Of a DNA stretch of 64,000 nucleotides, positions 25,551 through 37,819 are shown piece after piece (position 1 is the first letter of the stretch; every line of letters starts with the position of its first letter). Below the pieces are notes generated by a model that worked only from the letters and a program-made list of their open reading frames with translations, did no database searches and was not told the origin of the DNA. This DNA comes from Polytrichum commune (lineage: Eukaryota; Streptophyta; Polytrichopsida; Polytrichales; Polytrichaceae). The DNA lies in assembly GCA_950295325.1 (NCBI GenBank), contig OX485804.1:21266001-21330000 (forward strand). The letters are read 5' to 3'. Position numbers and translations under genes: made by a program.

Positions 25551-27170
25551 GGCATTCCAATGCAAACTTCGTATGAACTTCAATGATGTTTGTTTTGATA
25601 AAAATGATTTTTTAGTTGATGTTTGTGTAAAAACAAGCTTTGTCCTCACATCCACTGTTTAGTTTTACATTTGGACATTCTTTGAATTATAGAGATTTCT
25701 TTACATATTTATGGTTAGAAATATGGGACAATTTATATACTCCAAATGCAAGGTGGCTAGCTTATTATGGTTTGCGTATTTTGGTGTGAGGGTTTGTGGA
25801 GATTTTCAACTATTGACTGGTTCCCATCTAGTGGAGCACATAAGCATCCCTTCCTTCAATTGTTATATTTAAAGAATCTAAGGGATTATTCATGCCCCTT
25901 TTCCCCCTTGAAATAGCTCATCTCCCAAGATTCTATGGATGAATCCCCTTCTAACCTCAAAACTTGTCCATGAATTCCATAACCAAGATTAGGTGACATT
26001 CACTTGAAACAACCCTTGCATAGGCTTGGGAAGTTAAGAGAACATGATATTTGTGAAAACATCACATGGCATGAAAAAATGTCACAAATGTCATTTTCTC
26101 GAATACAAGGAAGGCTTGCTTGAATTGGTCTTTGGAGGCAGCTTTGCCAACTACATCTAGATGTAATTACAAAATGCCAATAGCATGTGCAAGTGATAAC
26201 AAGGAAAGAGGTCTTTTTATATCGTGAATGTTATGTTCTTTATTGTTACTTCAAACACTCTTAATAACAATCAAAACATAACATTCATGATATAAAGACT
26301 TCTAATTTACTCTATAAACTTCTGCCTACATAGAATTAGTTTCAAAATGCAAACTTTTCCAATGTTGAAATGCACTCCACAAAACTAGAAACGGATCGGC
26401 CTTGAAAACACAAACATCACATGTGAATGTGACATTTTCACGAATACTTTGTTAAAGTTAATAACCTAGATGATCATCTAATAACCCAAACATAACATTA
26501 TTTAGATGAACTTTGGTGTTCAAACGAGGTGGCTCCAGCAAACCCTGCTTATTTTCCACATTCAATATGAATCCTGCCTGCAAATCCGAATCCTAGCCAT
26601 TAATTGGGAATCATTCCTAGTAAAAAGGGCCCCCACATAATAACTTAGTAAAATCTGAACAATGGTATGGAGAGTCTTCACTTTGACAATGAATAGGATA
26701 TTCGTAGGAGCTCCAAAATTATGAGAAATCCCTCCAGCAAGCCCTGGGGGAGAGTTGCATAATTGAGCTGAGTCCTTAGAAAAATTCCAAACAAGCCTCA
26801 AAATTCCTCGAAATTCTACCAGGTGAAGCATCAGTTGATTCATACCTCAGCTGACCCGAGCGTAAGGTACATGCACGTGCTACGATATAATTGCCTGCAA
26901 CCCTAAATGTTCTGGACACAGCCTTTCCGTGCTTGGGCCATACCCTTTAAGAAAGCACGAGTAGAAGGCATTTGCATTGTATTGCTTTGCATTGTATCGC
27001 TGATTTGTGTGGCAAGTTGTGAGGTCTAAGAGTTAGTGAGTGCCGCAAGTGTAGCTCTTGCATTTGCTCATGCCTTGAAGGTTGCGAGCCTATTTGGAAG
27101 CAGGACCTGCTCTTGGTCCTCATCTCAGTAGTTTCATATGTGTGTGCCCACGACCTTCCGTTGCCCACCA
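25551..27170. other. Gene-poor stretch
   Basis: No gene or convincing repeat seen; short frames without domains. Confidence 0.4.
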
Positions 27171-27175
27171 TTCTC

Positions 27176-27308
27176 TAACATTGCCACTTGGTAGGATGAC
27201 ACCAAAACCATCCCGACAAGCGTTGCGAGTAGTGCAAACGAGATCAATAGCAAGGTTTGATCCGGCGATCTGTAATATTGGTGTAATCCTACCAAGTGGC
27301 AATGGTTA
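27176..27308. repeat. 133-bp foldback with 29-30-bp arms
   Basis: The left arm (TAACATTGCCACTTGGTAGG at the start) pairs with the right arm (CCTACCAAGTGGCAATGGTTA, less its last base) around a ~74-bp loop, with only a few mismatches. It may be a very small MITE or a decayed terminal inverted repeat pair. No target duplication was apparent. Confidence 0.6.
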
Positions 27309-27639
27309 GAGCATGTTGGGTGGTGACATGTCATTTATGAAGATTGCCATGTTTGCGGTGGAAGCTTGACAATGGGCGGAGCAGTCCTTGAGCAAGAGCT
27401 CGAATGGTGAGAGTCAACAAAGCTTTTGGGAAAATGATCCTATTGCTGTTGCCATCCGGCACATGGCGACCTTTGAGATCCTGGTAAAGCTTGTGTGTAC
27501 AGGCGCAAATCAAGAAGCTAGCTGGATGGTGAAGGTTTAACATCAATACTAACCCTGCAAGCACCGAAGTGGAGTCATGGCTTGAAGTTTGGCAATGTGA
27601 AAGTTTAGGATTGAGAAGTTTGAATTTTGTTATCACGCA

Positions 27640-29370
27640 TGTATAAAAGAGATGCTTGGGTATGCACTGTGCAGGTTGTTGAAAGGATTCAAGTTTCTGT
27701 GTGCAGGTGATCTGTTAGAATTTCAAGTAGCTAGAGCACCTTTTCCTCCAATGTCTAGCAGTTTTCGATGATTGCCCCGGACCTTGTAACTTTGAGCATG
27801 TGGTATGACTTCAGTGGCTAACCAAGTAATTTAGATTGTGTATCTAACAAGAACAAAGGTTTTTTAGGTTTGCTGTTGAAGCTGGTTGGTGTTGGGCTGA
27901 CCTGCCTCTTGCTAATGGTTATGGGATGCTTGCATCAGCCACTTCACTTCAATTTGATGTCTTCGATTTGGTAAGTTTTGAGCCCTCCAAGAATATTTAT
28001 TCATGTCATGTAATTGGAGGGCTTTCTTTGTTTGTGCATCATGTCTACTAGTACATGTCATCTCCCAATCTAAGAGTTACAAGGGGTTTGTCTTTCTGGA
28101 TCTCCTGGCCATGGCCTCTCACAAGCAGCCCTTCTCCAAGTGTATGTGTAACTAATCTCCTGATTGCAGCTCCTTGTGATGAGTTTTCCTCGGATCTGTT
28201 AATTCATCCTCCAATGTTCATCCCGACAATGTCTCAATCTTGGCTACAGTGTGATTTGGTGCACAATCAAGTTTTCAGTTCTGTGGAGATCATAGTTATC
28301 CTGTCTCTAGGTCACTAGTCTTAATATGTGTGCACTAGTGTAATAGCACAACACTGGAATGTAATATGCTATACTTCAAGTGGCCATGAGAGTTGATTGG
28401 TTTCCTCAAATTTAACTTTAGAAAGTGGTTGTATGGCAGTGAAACTGCACATTGGGAGATATATTGTGATTCCTTGGGCTCTTCATTCACAAGCGTGGTT
28501 TAATAATCAGCTTGTGGTTAACTTGTGTTGGCAATTTTTGTTTTGTGTGCACTTGCTTCAACATTTTGTAACTGAGACATGAGCTGTCTGGGCCCTTGTC
28601 ATTTGGAAAGCATAGTTTCGTCAAGTACTTTTTCATGTAAGAAATAAGTAGGTATGGATGATACTCACCTCCATATAACTGATTTGTGCCAATCATATGA
28701 TATGCTCCTCAAGCCTCAGTGGGTGCTATACATCCCAGCAGTAACTTGTCATGGGAGACATAATTTGAAATACTGTCAGTGTCCTTGAATGATATCTTGA
28801 ACTTTGAAATGTCAACCTTTCCGATTCCACATTTTGCAAATAATAACTAAATCATGTCTTTGTGGCTTAGTTTTGTAGGTCATGTGCAGTATACTCTAAT
28901 CACATTTTTGAAGGACTGCAAAGCATGCTCCCATTTAGTAGAGGGCGGGGCTGCAGTTTTTAATTCGGATCATCTAGAGCTTGGCCTGCCCACCACATGT
29001 TGATCCAAGTCAAAAATTCTAGCCCGTTCCTCCACCACTTGAAACTCCATTAAATCTACAGAGATCCAGTGGTCCTGATCACATTCAGGCTGCCTAATAT
29101 CCTCATGATGATCTTAGTCATGAAGTCTAGCTCCATCCTCCGCAACTAAAGATTTAACTAAATTTACAAACATCCAGCAAATCAAGCCCATCGACCCCTG
29201 GCTGCGCTGAATAACATATCGTTGAAGGCTCCAAACTATCTTCACATTTAGTAGAGGAGGGGGCAAAGTTCTCCTAGCATCAGAATGAATCATCTAGAAA
29301 TTGGCTTGCTTCCAGGCTATGTCATGATAGTCTTGGATGCCATGATTCATTTGCCCCATCCTCCGACTTT
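27640..29370 (+). repeat. Kilobase-scale dispersed repeat family 4, copy 2
   Basis: Colinear, diverged partner of the reverse complement of 10385-11520. Shared blocks start at about 27650 (GGGTATGCACTG), 28391 (TTGATTGGTTTCCT, GGGAGATATATTGTG) and 28920-29360 (GCAAAGCATGCTCCCATTTAG, less its last base; GATCATCTAGA). The copy is longer because of insertions between the blocks. Confidence 0.6.
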
Positions 29371-29374
29371 GGAA

Positions 29375-31530
29375 GAAAAACAAATACTAGGCATTGAACG
29401 AATTCATACAATTACAGAAGTACATTTCAAAGGTCAGTTTAAGAAGAATTTTTAGGGTATCAGCAGGTATTGGTGTTCAATTCTTGACATTCACTTTCTA
29501 CACGCAAACTTTTGACATCCTCCTGCACTCGTATAGGATGTGAGGATATGGAGAGTGTGTCTTTGCGATTCTTTATGATTGATTAAATTAAACAGAGTTC
29601 AACAAAGTTAAAGGAATTTTTTTTTGGGTTGAATGTAACTTGGTCCCACTCTTCTGAACGTCTATGATTATATTGTGGTAAAGTCAGGATGATTTTTCTT
29701 TCATTCAGATCAGAATTGGACCAGAACTTGCAAATCAGGAAAAGTTTATATTCCCACAACATTCCATACTTATGTACACACAGGTTTGCCAATGCTGCTG
29801 ACATGTAATCCTCACACATTCTGGTTCTCGTGATTTTCAATGATTTTAACCTTAATATTTTAAGGCTTGATCATATGAAATGACAATACCCATCCTCTAG
29901 TTTTGCAAATATTTTACTGAAATTTCTAAACTTTGGATAAAGAGAATGTCAATGGAGTTCAATCTTGCCCTTGAGTTTAATCGTTAGGCTACTAGTAGGT
30001 GGAGATTTAACTCAGCTTCAGCAACTCTTGAGACTTGCAGTTTTGATTCTGCAAACAAAAATATATGGCCACCAATATTCATTCATAGAATCTTGCAGAA
30101 TTTCAAAATTCAGGAAACGAGAAAAACAAAGAAGTCGTTTGAGATACTACCCTTCACCAGAGGAGTCAACCTGGTTCAAATAATTCACGTAGTACATATT
30201 ATAATTGCAGTCCAGCATTGTACTAACTGAAAAAGCTGAATGACTGCCAAGTTGCCAACCCTTAAAAGCTGGCTAATTAAGTTCACAGGGGGCTTGACGA
30301 GAATAATAATAAAATTGCTTATTTATACTCCATCTTTAGTCGTTTCTTAAAGAAGCAACCTGCCATAGAATATTTTAATCCTTTTAGCGAGGTAAATTCT
30401 CCATTTAAGTACTAAGTTGAAGTCCATATTTATGGTATAAATATGGTCAAGTGCATCATATAATTTAGCATATAGTTCTATGCAATATTTTGTATTTTGG
30501 GCCACTAGTCTTACGCATGATCAACTCTTATGCCAATAAGTTGATAAAGAAATTTTGGACTTCCTGGTCAATTCCAGACTGAACTATCATTGCATGTCCG
30601 CTATAATGTCTTCACTATGGTCCCAAATATTTGTGCACAATCTTCAATAATAAGTCAGTTGGAGTTGTTCTAGCATTAATGTCAAAACTCATCATGTATG
30701 GGAGGGAGTTCTAACAATAAGGAGTGAGATTTAAACTAAGAATATCCAATCCCTAGGGTGTCAAGATGTAAGAAGCAATGACATTAAGGAGGTTGATACA
30801 TGAGAGTTTATAGTGTATTGCATGGGAGACTCAACAATTTAAATAAGGTACATTAGACTGTGTTATTTGGATACACTTTTTAATGGGGCACCTATATGTG
30901 ATTAGTATGTATTAGCTGATTCAAGATCAAAGAACAAACACCATGTAGACACATACTTTAAAAAAAATTGAACTATATCTTCAAATTTCATTAACTACTC
31001 CATACTCAACAATGGACACAATTGAGAGGAGGTCCTATGTATTCTATCAAGGAATCACAAAGCATGCACTTGTAATAACCATAGCTAAATAAAGGGGTCC
31101 AATTTTTATTGATGCTTCAACTATAGATTTGTTGAATCATGCAACACAAGTTTTATTGTGTAAATCTAATCAGTAGATGTGGGTCCACACTCAAGCTCTT
31201 ATGTAGCTAACCTGATAGTTAGCTATTGGAGTCATCTTTTTTCTTACAGTTCACGGTTTTATTTTGGGGTTGCCCCACCCCCCCCTTTCTTTTCTGACTT
31301 CATTTATTTATTCATATATATTTTTATAAAAAACTGCGGGGGAGGGGGGGGGGGTGCGGGTTAGGGGGAAAGGGGCGGTGATGATTTTTTCTTCCACATA
31401 ACATTTGATGGAAGGATGACATTTAAGGGATTTTACATGATGAGCAAATTGAGTTTTAACATAATTCAACAACTTAAATGAATGGCATTCATTTTTCATA
31501 TTCATTCTAGATCTGCACCATAGCGTTGCA
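29375..31530. other. Gene-poor stretch
   Basis: No gene recognised. G-rich and C-rich runs at about 31268-31280 and 31337-31375. Confidence 0.4.
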
Positions 31531-34500
31531 TAATGCTATGGGTGCTAACCTACTTTTCTACATCACAATATGGCTTGTGTAATCATACTCACCATACTCA
31601 CACATATATGATTTCTATCTTATATAACATATCAGTGTTATTCCACACTATCTGTCCGCGATTCACCAATATACAAGTCCACCTCTTACAACTACAACCC
31701 ACACAAGCACCACCAAGAAACACCGGCCCATACACAATAGAAAAATACCGCATCTCAAAGAAACAATCATATTGACTGCATCAAAAACTAGCAAAATGCC
31801 AATTGATACAAACAAAATTGATCCCACAACCTAGCACACTAGCCTCATCACTCCTATCCAAAAATCCCATAAGACCTTGTTAAAACACCATCATGCAGTT
31901 GTTGCAACCCTTGCTAGCATCCCTTAACAATCTTGACCATTTCTCAATTCTAGCAAGGGTCATGTGCTCTAACCCTTCGCATTCCACCCATGCGAATGGT
32001 TAGCCCCCCATACCGCGGACCTCTTAGCTCATAGGTGGGTGGCCAACTCTCTTATACTTGCATTTGGGACTCTCCCCTTAATCGGTAGCCAATGGTTAGA
32101 TGTGGACTTCCATCCATGAAAATCCAATCTTTAGTTGAGCATCGCGTTGCTAGAGCAACACTATAACAACCCGAATCATACTAGGCAACTATACCCCCAC
32201 ATTGGGCCTTCGCCCGTGAAGGCCGTGCTATTTGGCCTCGGGTGGGTTCAGTCAGCCACGTCGCCTCACCCATATAAGCCTCTTGGACTTTGGGCAAGGC
32301 CCCTACCCCACCGTCAAAAAACCTTTTGTCTCTCTCCTAAGGGTTGAGGCCAAGGAACCTCTAGCAGCTTCAAACCACCATAACTTCTTCTTACAATCTT
32401 TGATGCAATCAAGAAACCACTCTATCAACATCTTCTCTTTGCATAGATGCCGATGAATTCCTCACTTATCTTATTTAGGCAAGTACTGAGGAAGTTATGG
32501 TTGCTCAAACCTAGGCAATCCAGGGCACCACTCCTAGGTTATTGTTGTTCCAAGGCAATGTCCCTAGGCTGTGCCCCATTCATATTGCCATATATCCTAG
32601 CTCAGCTCACACCTCCGATTGAAATGTTCTTGAGCATTTTGGAATTCAAACGACATAAGCTACTCAAAACTCATGGCTTTACCCTCGTGACTCCAAATCT
32701 TCGTGGGTGGGAGGCGTTCCCAACTCTCAAGGCCTTCACCCACACTAAGATCATTTGGGCCCTCGCACCAATGGCGCCACAAGTCCTCGCACAATGGGTG
32801 TCACTCTGGGGTCCCTTTTGTACCCATGGTGTTTCAGGCACTTCTCATAAAGAGGTGTGCGACACCACCCCACACCTTCAGACCACCTCACAACATAGCA
32901 AGGCATCCCCCAAACCAAAAACAACCAAACAAAAAATAGCAAATCAATGCAAACACAACACACATACAACTTTGATCCCTACAAGGTACCAAAACCGCCA
33001 CCCATGTCATACGGATCGCCACTCCTTCCACCCACATTCTGCCACCTTCAATCACATACAAATACCAACAAACTTAGCAACCAAAACACCATCACCAAGC
33101 CTACCAATCACCAAGGATCATGATAGAAATGTGTACTTGCCACTCCCGACCTTATCATCACCACAAACACTAGGGATTTCACCGCTTAGGACAACCTCAA
33201 CCACAACATGTTGGATAACCAGCTGGACAACCCCCACCCCTGTACACCTGCATTAGACTACCGAAACCCTCCCTGAAGGCCCTTCTTGCCCGACATCAAC
33301 TCCCATTCATGAAGTCAATACTTTACCATTGGACCCTTCATAGCCATGACCTCGACAACAATCTCAACATCAACCCACCTCACAACCATCCCCACATGGG
33401 TATCAACAACCCCAACATACAACACACTACAAAACTTGTACTTGTAGTCACCACCAACAAAAAAGACCCCGTAGCAAAAAATGGCCAACAAAGGCATGAT
33501 CACCAAGACTTATGAGAGAAAAGTGCAAAGCCGCCATATCAAGCAAACATAGCCCAAGCAACCCTGAACAATCAACAACAATACAACGTCAAACATGCAA
33601 AAAACAAGTAGGCACTACTAGCCCAACCTCACACCAAGATGAAGACATCAACATGTAATTGGAGGCACTAACACTTGAACATGGTGGTAGCCCTAAAAAA
33701 AACACGGCCTTACTACTATCACTTGCCTAACTACAACAAAAGATAAAGTTCCTCAACACAATCATTTGCCTGGGCATCAAATATGCCTTTTATGCCACCC
33801 CCTTTTCTATCCCAGACATCAAGAAACTGGATAAACTCCTCATCAAACTCACAAAATCCATGTGTAGCATCCCCAAAGACTTCCCTGACATCCTTGTCTA
33901 GCTACACTGCGAAACGTTTGGCACTGAAGCATTCTCCTACTCTCAAAATGTACCACTACACTAGTCAACAACTCACACATATACTTATGACATATGTTCA
34001 TTAGGCTAGATATACCAAGGAATAGTGGAAACTATAGCCAACAAATATATAACCAACACGCATACGCATTATTAAAGAATTCCAAGATAAATACCATGCC
34101 AAATTTAAAATGTTAAAAAATGCACTTCTACAAGTCACTATTGTCTTCCCACCAAACACATACCACACACCATCTCCCATACAACACGCACCATCACCTC
34201 CCACAACCCTTAACTCTACCTCACATCCAAGGTATAACACAACTACGCAATCCCTAGGCACCCCTGTCTCATACATTTCTAGTTTTTAAATTCACATACA
34301 AAAAAGACAAATCGAGAGCCAAGCAACATACCCATAAATGTCAAAGATTAACATGGCTATGGGAAACATACTCACTCTATAAACCCATTGAACCACACAC
34401 TCTCCCACCTATACAAGACTTTGCCATGGCAATTGTCCTCCTCATTAACTGATATATCAAACCACTTCCAATACACGAACCACCCACCACCCACCACCCC

Positions 34501-34869
34501 CTCATCCATAACCACCACACATTTCCATCATTAATTCTAAACAAACCCATACAAACCTGCCAAATCACACACTCATATTTCTTCAGTCCACTCACATGTC
34601 CCATGTAATTAACTTATCACATTACCACTTCCCATATGAAAGAGATGTAATCTTTGGCTCACAAGAACCAACCTTCTCCATTCAATGGAAAGGACGTGAG
34701 TACACCCATATAACAACCCTAGACATACTCCCAAAATTTATCAAATGAGCAAGGCTAGCAGTACAAACCAATCACAGCTCCAGTACAATTATTATCATCA
34801 CACATGATGATTGAACAAACAATCCAACCAACTCGCTTCAACAACCACACATAACTCCTATACTTACTA

Positions 34870-34881
34870 TCCCACCCCTCA
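34870..34881 (+). repeat. Target-site duplication, left copy
   Basis: TCCCACCCCTCA, repeated exactly at 35641-35652, brackets the insertion inside the LINE. Confidence 0.75.
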
Positions 34882-35640
34882 GATAGATAGATAGATAGAA
34901 ACTCCGGTCCCAATTTAAGGGGCCGGCGTGAATGAAGTGTTCGTTCGTATTGTCAAATGACCCGATGCCCGCCATACAAGGGGAAATTTGGACAGTACTA
35001 CTCTCCCCTTTCGAGGATGGACACTATAGTAACCGGAAGACAAATAAGAGTAACCCACCGTAGTTGTTAGCAAGTAATTACGTTTGTGTTATAGTATAAG
35101 TTGTGGTTTGTTGTGTTGGTGGTCGCCAAGTCATGTTTCCTCGGTTGGTTGAGGGAGCAGGATGTTTGTACTACACTTAGACGGTCCGGGTTCGATTCCC
35201 GTTGAGTCTGTTTGATCGTTTAGTGTGTTATACATGACTTGGTGCTGCTAGTGATTTATAGGTAGGAAAATTGTATCAACCAACCGGCTCCTACCCATCT
35301 TCCTCAGCTATTGGTGTACATATTGTTCAATAAATAATGGTCATCATTATGACCCCTTTTCTTATTCTATTGGTATTGCTTGGTTGTTTTCAATACGTCT
35401 TTTATGTAGAAGGATTGAACTAGCATATTGTATGGCAATAGTGTTTATTTCTTTGAATGTATGTTTTACAAAATTTTCAGGTAGTTTAAATGTTTGTTCA
35501 AGTTGTTTCATTGACGGGGCGTGTGTGGTTCCTCTAGCTCTAGCCGTAATGACTATAAGTGGATCTATTTTCTAGCCTTGCTGAGTGATGTCATTGATTA
35601 GTGGTTGATCTTTTTGAATTTTATTGTTAATTGTATCGTG
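34882..35640. mobile_element. Nested ~760-bp insertion with GATA-repeat end and tRNA-like segment
   Basis: The insertion interrupts the C/A-rich LINE and is flanked by an exact 12-bp duplication. Its left end is a short (GATA)n tract. Read on the minus strand this is a CTAT microsatellite tail following a CCCCTTAAATTGGGACCGGAG-like (less its last base) end, which suits a retroposon inserted in minus orientation. A tRNA-like stretch with A- and B-box-like blocks lies at 35140-35212 on the plus strand. An open frame at 35384-35575 has no recognisable domain. It could be a SINE or a truncated LINE. Confidence 0.6.
35140..35212 (+). other. tRNA-like segment (SINE head or tRNA relic)
   Basis: TCCTCGGTTGGTTGAGG resembles a tRNA D-arm/A box. 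GGTCCGGGTTCGATTCCCG about 40 bp later has the T-arm/B-box GGTTCGATTCC with a four-pair stem. A convincing acceptor stem is missing, so I treat it as tRNA-derived rather than a functional tRNA. Confidence 0.5.
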
Positions 35641-35652
35641 TCCCACCCCTCA
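35641..35652 (+). repeat. Target-site duplication, right copy
   Basis: Exact 12-bp partner of 34870-34881; the LINE resumes immediately after it. Confidence 0.75.
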
Positions 35653-35899
35653 CTTTACAATACACCAAAACATTGCCCTTCCCCACATACAAAGAATCCC
35701 TACTCACCTCCATTCTAATACTCTCCCACACATACACCATCCCACAAATACCCACCTTCCTCCAACAACTCTCTACAACATCCCTCCCCACTTGCACCAC
35801 CTACCCCACCCCACCCACTCTCCATACAAGTAGAACATACATCAAAATCCCTAAAGCATGGCACACATGTAACCTCCCCCCCTCCCCCCCCCCCCCCCG

Positions 35900-36290
35900 C
35901 AGATGGAGAAGAAAACATAATATCGTAGGAGCCGGAATTTTGAATGGACCACTGCAAGTCAATATTGTTGCTCGCCTACGTGAATACCCCAATATTCTCA
36001 TAGCAAAATTATACATAATCTTGATTGCTGCGGAACACACCAAAACACTCCCAACAAATACATTCATATTTACAGACAATCTCAACAACATATATCTTCT
36101 TCTCAATCACATAAGAAACCCATCCTCCCAATATAACCACCCAGATAAGCTCTTCATAATCTATAAATACACTAAAAACCTCCCACCACAATATCATCAT
36201 CCGCAAAGTTAAAGCCCACACAAACATCATTGGAAACAACGAGGCTAATGCATTGGCCAAACAAGGACAAAATAACCGTGCAGTGTAGAA
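35900..36290 (+). pseudogene. LINE RNase H domain remnant
   Basis: The frame reads ...NIVARLREYPNILIAKLYI, then IFTDNLNNIYLLLNHIRNPS. After a stop/frame change at about 36205 it reads KVKAHTNIIGNNEANALAKQ. These are the RNase H strand with its acidic residues (E and TD), and the VKAHxxIxGNExAD(N)xLAK block of plant and fungal LINEs. Frame breaks make it inactive. Confidence 0.7.
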
Positions 36291-37433
36291 ACTCCTTTCC
36301 ACCTCATTAGACATCAAACATTGTATTGGTTGTCTACCCCCCCAACATCCACATAACATGACGGCTCAGTCCGCAACTTGAACTACATAGCAAATGAGTA
36401 CGTAAGTGCACTTATTTCCCATGCAAAGAATAAAATACCCAATATAGACAAATAGCTCTCCAACACAAACACACACATAAAATGGTCAAATATCTTTTGG
36501 GAGCCCCCTAGATTACTGATGCGCAAATTACACAAATCCTCAACTTTGGATATGGAAGATACTTTGGGAACTACCCCAAAAAACACATCCTCAAACAAGA
36601 CATATTTCCAACATTTAACCTATGCACATCCCACCAAAATGACACATGTCTCCACCTACTATCATGTTGCATCAATAAACACATAAACAATCTAAGGACA
36701 AATCGCCATAATAAAGTAGTACACACACTAGTGAACAGACTACTAGCCCACCCCACAACCCATTGCTTTACCCTAATTAAAGCCGGTGACATTAAAGACC
36801 ACACACCTGATAACAACATAGCCTCATGACTCCTCCCATGCACATTCTATCTACCAAGATGTTAAATACCAAACTCAACTTAGACCCGATATATTATCCA
36901 TCTTAGGAGCCCCACCTATAGATAAACCACCCTTCACACCCAACCCAAACTTGAATACACAAATAATTGAATTCACTTATTGCAATGATAAATTCCCTTT
37001 AGAAGCCGCCAACCGAAAATTTGATAAATACGCCATTCTCTACCCACTCCTATACCAACTAGGGTGGATTGTACTATGACCCATTATGATCACAGAAGGA
37101 GTTAGGGGCACTAAACATACAACAATTGTTAAGCTCCTTCAACACCTACAAATCCCCAACTCCAAAAAATCCATAAACTAATGGAGTCCTTCTCCCAAAT
37201 TGCTATAGGGTACCTTGCACACATAATCCAAACAAAAGGAAGCTAGAAAAGAAACAAGCCCTGGTCCAACTTGAATAAACACACTAACTAATTGTAAAAC
37301 CCAAAACTAACATAAAACACATAGCCCTAACACTAACTTATGAAAATAAGCACTAAGCTGCCCCCACTCTCATGTTGACGTGGACATGAGAGGGGGTCCG
37401 GTGAACGGACATGTGAAAGTAAAAGACTATGAC

Positions 37434-37652
37434 ATTCCTTTTTCTTTTCTTTTTAGTAACTTAAAACGTTGGAGAGAATGGACATGGGCTTAAGTTAGCA
37501 GCTATTGGCACCTTAATTTCATTTTGAACCCTAATTTCAACACGGGTAGATCACTCCTTGTCAAATTGAACACCACGTGCGGACAAAGTTTGCTACCCCT
37601 ATATTACATGCCATATATAATTTTAAAATTTATGATTTTTTTTCTACATATA
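37434..37652 (+). repeat. Left direct repeat bounding the 25-kb unit
   Basis: 219 bp, repeated in the same orientation at 62296-62515 with one substitution (AAACG versus AAATG near 37465/62328) and one T indel in a T run. Its first 107 bp precede, and its last 112 bp are, the left part of a hAT-type MITE that is complete only at the right-hand copy (62403-62813). The repeat therefore ends in the middle of a MITE and is not a conventional LTR (no TG...CA, no primer-binding site). Confidence 0.9.
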
Positions 37653-37815
37653 GGTGTATAAATGTATATGTGTATAAAATGTGTATAAAAATGTGTATAA
37701 ATGTATATGTGTATAATGCCTTATAATTGTATATGTGTATAAATGTGTATAATTGCTTATAATTGTATATAATGTATAAATGTATATGTGTATAAAATGT
37801 GTATGATTGCTTATA
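37653..37815 (+). repeat. TGTATAAATGTATA-type simple repeat
   Basis: Degenerate (TGTATAAATG)n array directly inside the left direct repeat. The open frame of the phosphatase-like fragment reads through it into low-complexity Y/T/H/I residues, so its true end must be before this tract or lost. Confidence 0.75.
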
Positions 37816-37819
37816 AATC

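Larger units (their letters stand above)
31600..37340 (+). mobile_element. Decayed LINE (non-LTR retrotransposon) with nested insertion
   Basis: The plus strand is strongly enriched in C and A over G and T from about 31.6 to 37.3 kb, interrupted only by the insertion at 34882-35640. Reading all plus frames gives ordered remains of a LINE second ORF: a segment like LDKLLIKLTKSMCSIPKDFP...LHCETFG (about 33810-33930; the region downstream of the RT core), an RNase H domain (35900-36290) and a C-terminal region with LLSCCINKHINNLR and a later NNIAS*LLPCTFYLPRC (about 36650-36860). Frames are broken by stops and shifts throughout. The RT core itself was not found, so an internal deletion is likely. 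No endonuclease was recognised. Confidence 0.65.

Noticed and set aside
35140..35212. Functional tRNA gene
   Set aside because: D-arm-like and T-arm-like blocks are present but no acceptor stem closes; it sits inside a retroposon.
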